From Sphingomonas sp. (lineage in GTDB: Bacteria; Pseudomonadota; Alphaproteobacteria; Sphingomonadales; Sphingomonadaceae), in assembly GCA_021732445.1 (NCBI GenBank), contig JAKFUZ010000004.1:1-64000 (forward strand): 64,000 bases of DNA. The letters run 5' to 3'. This document shows positions 8,297-17,704 of the stretch, piece by piece (position 1 is the first letter of the stretch; the number at the start of each line of letters is the position of its first letter). Position numbers and translations under genes: made by a program. Below the pieces are notes generated by a model, which saw nothing but the letters and a program-made list of their open reading frames with translations, ran no database searches and was not told the origin of the DNA.

Positions 8297-11047
8297 ATGA
8301 CGACACGCTTTGAGACCTTGCCCAACCGCCGCGCCATCATCGACCGGCGCACTCTTGCCGACGCGCTGGCGGCGCTTGGCCCGGGCGATGCGCAGGCGAT
8401 GCGGGCCGGTGCCATCGCGGTGCTGAAACCCGCGCTGGAGGCTGGCCGCGCCGAAATTGCCGCCCGGCTGCGCGCGCACCCTTCACGCGGGCTGGAGGCG
8501 GCGGCTGCCCAGGCGTTTCTCGTCGATCAGCTGATCCGGCTGTTATATGATTACACGACGCAGCGGCTCTACCCGAACACCAACCCGACGACGGCCGAGC
8601 GGATCGCGCTGATTGCGGTTGGTGGATATGGGCGCGGCGAAATGGCGCCATTTTCCGATGTCGATATTGCCTTTCTCACGCCATGGAAGCAGCCCCCATG
8701 GGTCGAGCAGGTCATTGAGGCGATGCTCTATGCATTATGGGATCTGGGGCTGAAAGTCGGCCATTCGTCGCGCTCGCTCGACGATATGGTGCGGCTCGCC
8801 AAGGCCGACATCACCATCCGCACCGCCCTGCTTGAGGCACGGTATGTGTGGGGCGATACCGCGCTTTACGATCAGGCAGCGCAGCGTTTTGCCAGCGAGG
8901 TTCAGGGCGACACCGCGCGCCAGTTCATCGCCGACAAGCTCGCTGAGCGCAACGCCCGGCACGCAAAGCTTGGCAACAGCCGTTATGTCGTTGAGCCCAA
9001 TGTCAAAGAGGGAAAAGGAGGGCTGCGCGATCTGCACGCGCTGTTCTGGATCGGCAAATATGCCTATAGTGTCGGGCGATCAGCCGAACTGGTCGATGCC
9101 GGGCTGCTGACCAAATTGGAATACCGGCAATTCCACCGCGCGGAGAATTTCCTGTGGGCGGTGCGCTGCCATTTGCACAGCATCACCGGCCGCGCCGAAG
9201 ACCGGCTTACCTTTGACGTGCAGCGCGAAATCGCTGCCCGGATGCGCTATGCCGACCGCCCCGGCAAATCGTCGGTTGAACGCTTCATGCAGTTCTATTT
9301 CCTCCAGGCCAAGATCGTCGGCGATCTTACAGGCGTGTTCCTGGCGCATCTCGACGAGAAATTCGCAAGCCGTGGCAAGCGCTTTGGCTTACCCAGCATG
9401 TTCCGCCGCACGCGTCGGCTGAACGGCTTTGCCCTGGAGCGCGGGCGGCTGGCGCTTGCCAATGACGGCTTTTTTGCGGCCGACCCGGTGCGGCTGATCG
9501 AGCTGTTCGCGCTCGCTGACAAATATGGGCTGGAGATTCACCCGCTGGCGATGCGCGCCGCCGCGCGTGACGCAAAGCTGGCCGACGATGTCCGCGCCGA
9601 TGCCCGCGCCAACGCGCTGTTCCTGGAGGTGCTGACGAGCCGGCGCGACCCTGAAACGGTGCTGCGCTGGATGAACGAGGCCGGTGTGTTTGGCCGCTTC
9701 GTGCCCGATTTCGGCCGTGTCGTCGCACAAATGCAGTTCGACATGTACCATCATTACACCGTTGACGAGCATTCCATCCGCGCGATTGGCCTGCTCGCGC
9801 GGATCGAGCGCGGCGAGCTTGGCGACGATCATCCGCTCGCCACCACCATATTGGCGCAAATTTCGATGCGCCGGGTGCTGTATGTCGCGGTGCTGCTGCA
9901 CGACATTGCCAAAGGGCGCGGCGGCGACCATTCGGTGCTGGGCGCCGAAGTTGCCGAGCGGCTGTGCCCAAGGCTGGGGATGAGCGCGGCCGAAACCGAG
10001 ACGGTCGCCTGGCTGGTGCGGTACCACCTGTTGATGTCGGCCACCGCCTTCAAGCGCGACCTGTCGGATTTCAAGACGATTCTCGACTTTGCGGCCCGCG
10101 TCCAGAGCCCCGAGCGGCTGCGGCTGCTGCTCGCGCTGACCGTGGTTGACATTCGCGCGGTGGGGCCGGGGGTGTGGAATAGCTGGAAGCGGCAATTGCT
10201 CTCCAACCTTTATGAAGCGGCCGAAGAAGTGCTGCGGCTGGGCCACAAGCAGCGCGGTCGTGCCGAACGGATCGCGGCCAAGCAGGCGGCGCTCAGCGCG
10301 TCGCTTGGCTGGGACATTGCGCGCGAAGTCGCGCTGTTCAGGCGGCTGCCCGAAAGCTACTGGATTGCCGAGCCTGACGATGTGCTGGAGCGCAACGCCC
10401 GGCAAATCGACGCGGCGGGCAACGCCGATCTGTCGATTGAGGCCCAGGTCTATCCCGAACGCGGGGCGACGCTGGTCACTCTATATGCCGCTGACCATCC
10501 GGGGCTGTTCTATCGCACCGCGGGCGCCATTCACGTCGCCGGCGGCAACATCATCGACGCGCATATCCACACCACCCGCGATGGCATGGCGCTTGACAAT
10601 TTCCTGGTGCAGGACCCGTTTGGTCGCCCGTTTGACCGCCCCGAACAGCTTGCGCGAATCAAGCTTGCAATCGCCGATGCGCTGGCCAATCGCGGCAAGC
10701 TTGCCGACCGGCTAAAGGCCAAGCCACTGCCGCGCACCCGCGCCGAGGCGTTTGATATCGCGCCAAGCGTGCTCATCGACAACGCCGCCTCAAACCGTTT
10801 CACCGTCGTTGAAGTGAACGCGCGAGACGGCCCGGCGCTGCTCAACCGGCTGGCGCTCGCGCTGTTCCAGTCAAAGGTGACGATCCATTCAGCGCATGTT
10901 GCAACCTATGGGGAGCGCGCGGTCGATACCTTCTACCTGACCGACCTGATCGGTGATAAGATCAGCAGCACACAGCGTCTGCGGTCAATCGAGAAGCGGC
11001 TGCTGGCGGCCGCCGGCAACGAACAAGGCTGGGCGCAGGCGGCCTAG
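8297..11047 (+). CDS. glnD: Bifunctional PII uridylyltransferase / uridylyl-removing enzyme GlnD
   Basis: Senses glutamine and sets the uridylylation state of PII proteins, controlling nitrogen assimilation. The 916 residues carry the full domain set. The nucleotidyltransferase motif is VGGYGRGEMAPFSDVDIAF at about 108-126. An HD phosphohydrolase domain contains VLLHDIAKGRGGDHS near residue 533. Two C-terminal ACT domains begin near residues 721 and 834. The open frame runs upstream to 7682, but that part is antisense to the cyclophilin gene; the ATG at 8297 gives the family-typical N-terminus. A GST-fold gene follows after 20 bases and may be co-transcribed. Confidence 0.96.
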   Translation: MTTRFETLPNRRAIIDRRTLADALAALGPGDAQAMRAGAIAVLKPALEAGRAEIAARLRAHPSRGLEAAAAQAFLVDQLIRLLYDYTTQRLYPNTNPTTAERIALIAVGGYGRGEMAPFSDVDIAFLTPWKQPPWVEQVIEAMLYALWDLGLKVGHSSRSLDDMVRLAKADITIRTALLEARYVWGDTALYDQAAQRFASEVQGDTARQFIADKLAERNARHAKLGNSRYVVEPNVKEGKGGLRDLHALFWIGKYAYSVGRSAELVDAGLLTKLEYRQFHRAENFLWAVRCHLHSITGRAEDRLTFDVQREIAARMRYADRPGKSSVERFMQFYFLQAKIVGDLTGVFLAHLDEKFASRGKRFGLPSMFRRTRRLNGFALERGRLALANDGFFAADPVRLIELFALADKYGLEIHPLAMRAAARDAKLADDVRADARANALFLEVLTSRRDPETVLRWMNEAGVFGRFVPDFGRVVAQMQFDMYHHYTVDEHSIRAIGLLARIERGELGDDHPLATTILAQISMRRVLYVAVLLHDIAKGRGGDHSVLGAEVAERLCPRLGMSAAETETVAWLVRYHLLMSATAFKRDLSDFKTILDFAARVQSPERLRLLLALTVVDIRAVGPGVWNSWKRQLLSNLYEAAEEVLRLGHKQRGRAERIAAKQAALSASLGWDIAREVALFRRLPESYWIAEPDDVLERNARQIDAAGNADLSIEAQVYPERGATLVTLYAADHPGLFYRTAGAIHVAGGNIIDAHIHTTRDGMALDNFLVQDPFGRPFDRPEQLARIKLAIADALANRGKLADRLKAKPLPRTRAEAFDIAPSVLIDNAASNRFTVVEVNARDGPALLNRLALALFQSKVTIHSAHVATYGERAVDTFYLTDLIGDKISSTQRLRSIEKRLLAAAGNEQGWAQAA

Positions 11048-11067
11048 CAACCGCAAGGAAGCGGCTG

Positions 11068-11787
11068 ATGACAATGCAACTGCATATCTTCAAGGCCGCG
11101 TGGGGCGGCATGCAGCCTAGCAACCTGTGCCTGAAGGTTGACGTCTGGCTCCAGCTGGCCGGGCTGAAGTTTGAGCGCGTGGCCAGCAACCTGGCATCGC
11201 GCGCACCCCGCCGACGCGTTCCCTTTGTCCGGTTCGATGACGGGAGCTGGATCGACGACAGCGAGGTCATCATCGCGACACTCGGCGCGCGTCATGGAAT
11301 CGATGTCGACGCCGGGCTGAGCGATGTCGAGCGCGGCATAAGTCGCGCCGTGCAGCAGATGATCGACGAACATATGTTCTTCATGCTTATCGACAGCCGG
11401 TGGAATGACGATGCGGTCTGGCCTTGTGTCCGCGACAATTTTTTGGGGCCCTGGCCGATGCCGCTTCGGCTGCTGGTCGGCATGATCTTTCGCCGTGGGG
11501 TGCGCAGGCGTATCCGCATGCAGGGCCTGGGGCGCTATGCAAAGGCCGAGCGCGCGCAGAAGGCCGAGGCCAATCTGCGCGCGCTTGACCAGATTCTGGG
11601 GGATAAGCCCTTTATGCTCGGCGATGTGCCGCGCAGCATCGACGCTGCGACTTATGGAATGCTGGCCTCGATCCATTTCGCCAATCTCGAAACATCGCTC
11701 GTCGCGATGCTCGGCCGCTTCCCGCGGCTGGTTGCGTACACGCAGCGGATGGAAGCGCGCTTTGGCCGCGGGATTGCCGCACGGTGA
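11068..11787 (+). CDS. Glutathione S-transferase-fold protein, metaxin/FAX-like
   Basis: A 239-residue protein with an N-terminal thioredoxin-like half and an all-helical C-terminal GST half. The N-terminal start (LHIFKAAWGGMQPSNLCLKV) and the segment PFVRFDDGSWIDDSEVII place it near the Tom37/metaxin/failed-axon-connections group, which often lacks transferase activity. The C-terminal segment DKPFMLGDVPRSIDAATYG is the typical GST_C6 core. A Shine-Dalgarno-like AAGGAAG lies 8 bases before the ATG. It follows glnD by 20 bases. Substrate and role are unknown. Confidence 0.85.
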   Translation: MTMQLHIFKAAWGGMQPSNLCLKVDVWLQLAGLKFERVASNLASRAPRRRVPFVRFDDGSWIDDSEVIIATLGARHGIDVDAGLSDVERGISRAVQQMIDEHMFFMLIDSRWNDDAVWPCVRDNFLGPWPMPLRLLVGMIFRRGVRRRIRMQGLGRYAKAERAQKAEANLRALDQILGDKPFMLGDVPRSIDAATYGMLASIHFANLETSLVAMLGRFPRLVAYTQRMEARFGRGIAAR

Positions 11788-11840
11788 CACAGTGTTTAGC
11801 ATCGGGGTTTAGCATCGGGCTTTTGGCGGGGAGTGGGCAA

Positions 11841-12224
11841 ATGGGTGTGCTTGGAATCGGCGGACTGTTCTTCCGGGCACGTGACCCGGACGCCTTGAAT
11901 GCATGGTATCGCGAGCATCTGGGTGTCGGCGCGGGCTGTTCGGCCGAAGGCACCGGACCGGTCGACGAATGGAGCTGGAACACCCAGGGCGGCCCGGTCG
12001 TGTTTGCCCCTTTTCAGGAATCAACCGATTATTTCGCCGCCGACAAACAGTGGATGCTGAACCTGCGCGTCGCTGATCTTGAGGGGTTGTGCGAACAACT
12101 AAACGCCGCCGGCATCAAGATCATCACCAAGCCCGAATGGGATTCGCCGGAAACCGGGCAGTTCGCGCGCATTCACGATCCCGAAGGCAACGCCATCGAA
12201 CTGTGGGAGCCACCGGCCGCCTGA
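11841..12224 (+). CDS. VOC-family protein (glyoxalase/bleomycin-resistance fold)
   Basis: A single vicinal-oxygen-chelate domain of 127 residues. It begins with the first beta-alpha unit (GIGGLFFRARDPDALNAWYREHLG) and ends with FARIHDPEGNAIELWEP, where the Glu is the usual second-half metal ligand. Members are dioxygenases, glyoxalases or resistance proteins, and the sequence does not decide between these. The start at 11841 is chosen because GGGGAG sits 6-11 bases before it; the frame extends upstream to 11784, overlapping the GST gene. No pathway partner is adjacent. Confidence 0.85.
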   Translation: MGVLGIGGLFFRARDPDALNAWYREHLGVGAGCSAEGTGPVDEWSWNTQGGPVVFAPFQESTDYFAADKQWMLNLRVADLEGLCEQLNAAGIKIITKPEWDSPETGQFARIHDPEGNAIELWEPPAA

Positions 12225-12239
12225 TGATGCACGCGCGCG

Positions 12240-12899
12240 TCAGCCCGCAAGGGGCCCGGCGGTCGTGCGCTGCGAGCTATCCTGCCGAAGACGGACCAAA
12301 GCGTGCTCGGGCAATAGCGACCAGAGGGTAGCGTTCCCGGTCCATAGCGCAGCGGCCCATCCGCACATTATGGCACCCTCGACGTTGGCAATCCTGTCGT
12401 CGATGAAGAACAGCTCATGGGGTGCAAAGCCGGTGCGCGCTTCGATGCGCTTGTAGAAATCAGCCTCGGGTTTCGAGCAGCCCAGCGCCGCTGCATAATG
12501 AATGCCGTCAAACTTGCTCCGAAAGTCGAGTTTTTCCCACAAAAAATAAGCCCGCTCATGCTCCTGCACCGTCGCCAGATGCACCTCAATCCCGCGCGCG
12601 CGGACAGAAGCCAGTTCTGTAAACAGGCCTGGGTTGAGGTGCGCATCGTTCCTGAACCAATAGTCGATCAGGGTGTCGGCGGACAAATGGGGCGCTATGG
12701 CGTTCAGGGCAGGCGCCAGACGATCCCGGAGCGACGCACGCCCGCGGACCACATCGTCCCAGTGCGGTTCGAAGAATTCGGCCTGAAGCGAGGCCGCCGA
12801 GAGGCCCAGATCGCGTTCGAGATGAACGTTCCATCCGCGCCCGTCTGGGTGGGCGATCAGCACACCGTCCACATCAACCATGATCGCTCGGATCGCCAT
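12240..12899 (-). CDS. HAD-superfamily hydrolase (HAD-IA-like)
   Basis: Probable phosphatase of 219 residues. Motif I is MVDVDGVLIAHPDG (nucleophile Asp and the +2 Asp), motif III Lys lies in GCSKPEADFYKRIE, and motif IV is FFIDDRIANVEGA. The spacing of the cap between motif I and residue 100 fits subfamily IA. Its substrate cannot be inferred. It lies 89 bases downstream of the UbiA-type prenyltransferase on the same strand, so it could belong to the same transcript, but no overlap ties them together. Confidence 0.85.
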   Translation of the reverse strand: MAIRAIMVDVDGVLIAHPDGRGWNVHLERDLGLSAASLQAEFFEPHWDDVVRGRASLRDRLAPALNAIAPHLSADTLIDYWFRNDAHLNPGLFTELASVRARGIEVHLATVQEHERAYFLWEKLDFRSKFDGIHYAAALGCSKPEADFYKRIEARTGFAPHELFFIDDRIANVEGAIMCGWAAALWTGNATLWSLLPEHALVRLRQDSSQRTTAGPLAG

Positions 12900-12988
12900 A
12901 ATATCAGCACAACTTCAGTGTTTTGGGTAACAAGTCAACGCGCTCCCGGCGTATATCAGCTTGTCGTGCTGCCAGAAACAGCCACGCA

Positions 12989-14434
12989 TTAAATGCCCAG
13001 CGACAATCGTTGCGCCGCCAGGACGATGGCGAGCGAAATGCCGCCGAGCACAATACTGCGCGGGTCGGTTATCGCAAAAGCAATCGGATCGCCAGAAACC
13101 TGACCGCGCCTTGCCATCATCCAGATCCGGCTGAGCCAGTATAGCAATACCAGGCACAGACCCCAGAGCAATTCAGGGGTGCCACCCTGATAAACAGGCG
13201 ACGCGCCGTTGATGAACAGGGCGAGCACCAGAATCGAAACCATGCCGCTCGCCACGCCGCTCATCATGACGATGTCGATATCGCTGCCCACATAGCCGCG
13301 CCCGTTCAGCAGGCGGTCAGGCGCCTGCGCGGTGGCGGCCAGTTCAGCATAGCGCTTGAGGAAAGCGAGGCTTAGAAAAAAGAAGACCGCAAAGGTGAGC
13401 AACCACGAACTGACCGGCACGCCCACGGCAACGCCGCCAGCAAAAATGCGCACGGTATACAGGCATGCAAGCACGATCACGTCGAGGCTCATCACCTGCT
13501 TCAACCGCAGCGAGTAAGCCGTGGTGACGACGAGATAGGTGCCCAGCACGGCGGCAAAGCCCAGACCCATTGCCAGCAGTGCCACCACGATGGGCAGCCC
13601 CAGCAGCCCGGCGCCGAACCCCAGCGCCAGGGGAATCGGCAAAGCGCCGGACGCGATCGGCCGGCTGAATTTTACACGGTGCGCCCGGTCGGCTTCGATG
13701 TCGAGCAGGTCGTTGATCAGATAGACGCCTGACGCCGCCAGCGAAAGGAGCAGAAAGCCAAGGCCGCACCTTAGGATGGCCAGCGGCTCCAGCCACAAGC
13801 CAGATGTGGCCATGGGTACACCGATCAGCACATTCTTTGCCCATTGGTGGGGCCGCATAGCCTTGAGCAAAGCGCGCCACGGCGGAACACGCGGACAGGG
13901 CAGCGACTGCACATTTGCCTGCCGGGGGTCGTGTCCAACGGTCAGCCCCTGGTGCGCCGCAGACCAGATCGGGCGATCGGCCCGGCTGTCGCCGATATAG
14001 TCGAACGGCCCACCCGCATCGCGATTGATCCACGCAAGCTTGCGACGACCCTTCAGGTTGCGACGCGCCATCGACCCGACCGCGCCGTCGAACAGCCCGA
14101 GATGGCGGGCCACGCGTGCCACGTGCCGATGATGCGAACCGCTGGCAAGCACGACGCGGCGCCCCTCGGCCCGAGCGGTGCGCACGATCTCCAATACCGC
14201 CTCGCGATAGGGCAGGCTCGCCGGATCGAGCCGGACACGTCGCGCCACCATTGACTTGGCAAAGGCGCGCCCCCGCAACAGCCACCAACACAAGAGCAGT
14301 GCCGATGCGATGCCCTGTTTGGCAAAGTTCAGCCAGTTCTCCAGCGAGACATCGGCGACGGTCAGCGTCCGGTCCAGATCGACATATAGCGGGCGGCCCG
14401 CCGCAGCTTTCAAATTGGCGGTCGGCGCGTTCAT
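12989..14434 (-). CDS. HAD-UbiA fusion: polyprenyl-phosphate glycosyl/prenyltransferase with N-terminal phosphatase domain
   Basis: A 481-residue fusion. The N-terminal HAD domain has DLDRT at residues 19-23 and YIGDSRADRPIW near residue 150. The C-terminal UbiA domain starts near residue 190 (RPHQWAKNVL) and carries the Asp-rich motif YLINDLLDIEADRAHR, with about eight membrane segments. UbiA relatives with this layout resemble decaprenyl-phosphate phosphoribose synthases; mycobacteria encode the following phosphatase as a separate protein. The function as a polyprenyl-phosphate-pentose synthase is therefore an inference. The ATG at 14434 overlaps the upstream glycosyltransferase stop (ATGA), so the two are translationally coupled. 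The longer frame to 14878 is antisense-like filler inside that gene. Confidence 0.85.
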   Translation of the reverse strand: MNAPTANLKAAAGRPLYVDLDRTLTVADVSLENWLNFAKQGIASALLLCWWLLRGRAFAKSMVARRVRLDPASLPYREAVLEIVRTARAEGRRVVLASGSHHRHVARVARHLGLFDGAVGSMARRNLKGRRKLAWINRDAGGPFDYIGDSRADRPIWSAAHQGLTVGHDPRQANVQSLPCPRVPPWRALLKAMRPHQWAKNVLIGVPMATSGLWLEPLAILRCGLGFLLLSLAASGVYLINDLLDIEADRAHRVKFSRPIASGALPIPLALGFGAGLLGLPIVVALLAMGLGFAAVLGTYLVVTTAYSLRLKQVMSLDVIVLACLYTVRIFAGGVAVGVPVSSWLLTFAVFFFLSLAFLKRYAELAATAQAPDRLLNGRGYVGSDIDIVMMSGVASGMVSILVLALFINGASPVYQGGTPELLWGLCLVLLYWLSRIWMMARRGQVSGDPIAFAITDPRSIVLGGISLAIVLAAQRLSLGI

Positions 14435-15708
14435 ACCGGCACCGCCCGGGTTGCCATGCGGGCGTAGCGCCGCACCAGCGGCAAGCCCACCGCCGTTGCA
14501 GAAACCAGCAACAACGGCAGCACCGGCAAGCGATAGCGCGGCATTACATAGGCCGCCGCGTGCACGAGCCAGAAACAGGCAATGGTCATCAGGATCAGGC
14601 GCTCGGCCCTTGTCCGTCGGCGCCATTGCATCACCGCCAATCCGCCCAGCATGACGATGACAAGATGCTGAACAGCGTCGGCCCAGCGCAGCGCGGTGAT
14701 GGCCGCGCCGTGAGATTGGTCGGCAGAGTCCGGGAAATCGGGCAGCCAGAACAGCGCCAGTTTGCGCACCGCAAGCGCTCCGGTCTGGGCCGGATGGGCC
14801 TGGATATGCGCAACCGCAAGCGCGCCCAAGCGATCTGTCGCGCGCAATTCTCCGTCGCGCCTGCGCATCACACGCCACTGCGCGCCGAGCGGCGTGTCGC
14901 GCAGGCTAACGAACCGCCCGGTGGCCGCGGGGTTGTTACCGACATAAAGGTTGAACGGACCATTTGTCGTCAGCACGGGCCGGCCCAATGTGCGATCGAC
15001 ATGCCAAAGCCATGGCGCGATCACGATGGCGGCGGCCAGGGCAAAGACGCCGGCAGCGGCACTTGTTTCGCGCCATGCCTGCTTTCGCCATAGCAACGCC
15101 ACCGCCACCACCCCGCCCGTCAACATCACCGAAGCGCCGGCGAGCAGGCCCGCGCCATAAAACAGCCCCGCAATGCCAGCGACCAGCCGGGGGCGCGGCG
15201 TATCGAGCAGGATCACCACCGCCAACGTGAAGCCGGTCAGCAAGGGCACCGACAGATTCTCCTTCTGGACGAGCGCCGATCCGGCTACGGCAGGAATCAG
15301 CACAGCAAAGGCCGCCGCTGCGGCCAGCGCTGCCGTGCGGTCTCGCGTCGCCGCCAGGGCCAGCAAATATGTAGCGAGTATTGCTGCCACGCCGAGCACA
15401 AGATTAAGCGCCAGCGCCGTGCCAAGCTTTGCCCCGGCGAGGCTGAACGCGGCCAGAACCAGCGGATAGCCGGGGCTGAAAAACGCCGCATTGCCGAAGG
15501 CGTCGCGCATCCCGCCAGGCGCGGCCAATGTCCGGGCCATTTCAAGGTAATTGGCCGAATCGCTGAAAGGCGCCAGCGGATCCTTGAGCACCAGGATGGC
15601 CACACCGCGCGCCACCAAACCAAGCACAACAACTAACGCGAGCGCCGCAAAATCGGCGCGGCGCTCCGGCCAGACCCGCCAAAAACCTTGTGAACCCGAG
15701 ACATTCAT
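14431..15708 (-). CDS. GT39/ArnT-like integral membrane glycosyltransferase
   Basis: A 425-residue polytopic protein of the GT-C type, which moves sugar from a polyprenyl-phosphate donor on the periplasmic side of the membrane. The first hydrophobic segment (about residues 20-40) is followed by a loop with LAPFSDSANYLEMAR, where an Asp in the first outer loop is the expected catalytic residue. Around ten further hydrophobic segments follow, e.g. AALAAAAAFAVLIPAVAG. Its stop overlaps the start of the HAD-UbiA fusion by 4 bases, so a lipid-linked donor made by that enzyme is a plausible substrate. Acceptor unknown. Confidence 0.85.
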   Translation of the reverse strand: MNVSGSQGFWRVWPERRADFAALALVVVLGLVARGVAILVLKDPLAPFSDSANYLEMARTLAAPGGMRDAFGNAAFFSPGYPLVLAAFSLAGAKLGTALALNLVLGVAAILATYLLALAATRDRTAALAAAAAFAVLIPAVAGSALVQKENLSVPLLTGFTLAVVILLDTPRPRLVAGIAGLFYGAGLLAGASVMLTGGVVAVALLWRKQAWRETSAAAGVFALAAAIVIAPWLWHVDRTLGRPVLTTNGPFNLYVGNNPAATGRFVSLRDTPLGAQWRVMRRRDGELRATDRLGALAVAHIQAHPAQTGALAVRKLALFWLPDFPDSADQSHGAAITALRWADAVQHLVIVMLGGLAVMQWRRRTRAERLILMTIACFWLVHAAAYVMPRYRLPVLPLLLVSATAVGLPLVRRYARMATRAVPV

Positions 15709-15937
15709 GGCCTGCGCCTTAGCGGCAACGGATTACCATGCGCTTAAACCGCCAGCAGCGATCACCGTCCAGAATCTGCCGGGCAATGGCTGTTCTGGCA
15801 GGGCGCCCGTTTGTGCCGCGACGCGGCAAACCTCGCGTGCAGGGACGGCGACACAGGCAGGGTCGCATGCCGACATCACGCCGCAACGCCTTAATCCTCG
15901 GTTGAGACACATAATGTATCGACGGCGAGGTCAAGAC

Positions 15938-17563
15938 ATGCGGCGAAAGGTTATCGGTCAAATGGCGGTCGAACGCTCGGGTCAATCAGCGTTCAGTATC
16001 TATCGGCAAAACAGACCCGGCCAAATTGCTGCGTCGGGAAACCTCGATTGGCGCCTCCTCATCCTGTTTCTTGTGCTGGCGGCCCTGCCGATGCTGATTG
16101 TCACGGTGCCCGGCGCTGCGGATTATCCCAACCATCTCGCGCGTCATCACATTTTCGCGACCATCGGGCGGAGCACCGGGCTGGACCGTTATTTCGCGGT
16201 CGAGTGGCGTTGGGTCGGCAATCTCGGCATAGATCTTCCCGCACTTGTCCTTACGCCCCTGCTGGGGGTCGAACTCGCGACAAGGCTGGTGAGCGCCATG
16301 ATCGCGCCGCTCACCGTCCTGGGGATTTTCCTCTTGTCGCGCTCGGTGCATGGACGGATCACCGCGAGTGCCATGCTCGCGCTGCCCTTTTCCTTGGCGC
16401 AGCCCTTTCTCTTCGGCTTCCTGAACTATTGCCTGTCGGTAGCGCTCGCCTTGATGTGTGCCGCGGCGTGGAATTTCGATCGCAAGCACGACGTCTGGCG
16501 CTCGCTTGGCTTCGGGCTCGCGGCACTCATCATATGGACCGCACATATCATGGGTTGGGCCATATTGCTGATCCTCGTCGCCGGGACTGAACTGGCAGCC
16601 GTTCGAAATGGTCGCGATCTGGTGCACCGGATGGTGCGCGCAGCACCCTTGCTACTGCCGGCAATCCCGCTTGCGCTTTGGCGCGCCAACGGAACCGGGC
16701 GCCCTTTCTGGTACGACCCGAATTTCGTGATGTCCAAAGTGATGAACTTCGTCACCGCGCTCAAGGGTCTCTCCCTGCCGTTCGACCTGGGCATGACCAT
16801 CGTCATCTGCGGGGCCGCGATACTCGCTTTGCTCTGGGCCGGCGGGCGCAAGCTTGCGCCAAGCCTTGCCATCAGCGGCGCGGCGTTGCTGTTCGGCGCG
16901 ATATGCCTTCCCACCACGATGCTTGGCAGCTGGGGCGCAGACCTGCGCCTCGCGCCGGTAGCGATGATGGTCGCGCTGATGGCGATTGGTTCTGCGAGCG
17001 ACCCGCAGCGGGAACGGCAGCTATTTGTGCTTGGCGCCTGCCTTTTCGCGATGCGCGCGGGCGTGACAAGCCTGCAATGGTGGCAAGCTGATCGGGTGCT
17101 GGAAGCGCGGCTGCTGCTGCTGGACGAGGTGCCAAGAGGAAGCCGGCTCGGCTTCATAGCAATCGAAACCCAGTGCCGGAACTGGGCGCTGACGCCCGAC
17201 CGAAAGATCGCCGCCTATGCCGTGACGCGGCGAGACGCCTTTGCGAACACGCTTTTTCAGATCCCCGGCGCCGATTTGATGACGCTTCGCAAGGAGTCGG
17301 ATCGTGCGCGCTGGTTTGACGGTTCGCAGGACATTCGACCGCGATGCCCCACAGGCACACCGGATTTGGAGGCTCTGCGCGCGCGCATGGCGGCAATGAA
17401 GGCAGATGGTTTCGATGTTCTGTGGGTCGCTGGGGTAAAGCCGCCGGAGGTTCCGGCGTTGGCCGGTTACACGGTCGCCCGGACCAACAAAATTGACACG
17501 TTGCTTGTAAAAAATCGAACAGACCGGAATATCCGCCGATCATTGGCTATCCCGGCAATTTAG
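15938..17563 (+). CDS. Uncharacterised polytopic membrane protein, possible GT-C glycosyltransferase
   Basis: I do not recognise a named family. The 541 residues contain roughly ten to twelve hydrophobic segments between residues 37 and 380, then a soluble C-terminal domain of about 150 residues. After the first hydrophobic segment comes GAADYPNHLARHH, an acidic and His-containing first outer loop of the sort seen in GT-C glycosyltransferases, so a sugar-transfer role is possible. The ATG at 15938 is preceded by GGCGAGG at 5-11 bases; ATGs at 15914 and 15962 are alternatives. The frame upstream to 15551 is antisense to the GT39-like gene. It is divergent from that gene and followed by the small transporter at 17705. 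Confidence 0.75.
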   Translation: MRRKVIGQMAVERSGQSAFSIYRQNRPGQIAASGNLDWRLLILFLVLAALPMLIVTVPGAADYPNHLARHHIFATIGRSTGLDRYFAVEWRWVGNLGIDLPALVLTPLLGVELATRLVSAMIAPLTVLGIFLLSRSVHGRITASAMLALPFSLAQPFLFGFLNYCLSVALALMCAAAWNFDRKHDVWRSLGFGLAALIIWTAHIMGWAILLILVAGTELAAVRNGRDLVHRMVRAAPLLLPAIPLALWRANGTGRPFWYDPNFVMSKVMNFVTALKGLSLPFDLGMTIVICGAAILALLWAGGRKLAPSLAISGAALLFGAICLPTTMLGSWGADLRLAPVAMMVALMAIGSASDPQRERQLFVLGACLFAMRAGVTSLQWWQADRVLEARLLLLDEVPRGSRLGFIAIETQCRNWALTPDRKIAAYAVTRRDAFANTLFQIPGADLMTLRKESDRARWFDGSQDIRPRCPTGTPDLEALRARMAAMKADGFDVLWVAGVKPPEVPALAGYTVARTNKIDTLLVKNRTDRNIRRSLAIPAI

Positions 17564-17704
17564 GTGTTGAAAGCACTTGTCTTCAATAACAAATTGGTTT
17601 CAATTTAACTTCATCAATTTTTGATTATTATTTACTAGATGTCGGCCCGACAGGCATAATATCAAAGTTTTTGCAGGCAAAAAGCCACTTCAGGGATTTT
17701 TATT

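Noticed and set aside
15551..15937. N-terminal extension of the unknown membrane protein
   Set aside because: This part lies opposite the GT39-like gene and reads as composition-driven filler; the hydrophobic protein begins sensibly at 15938.
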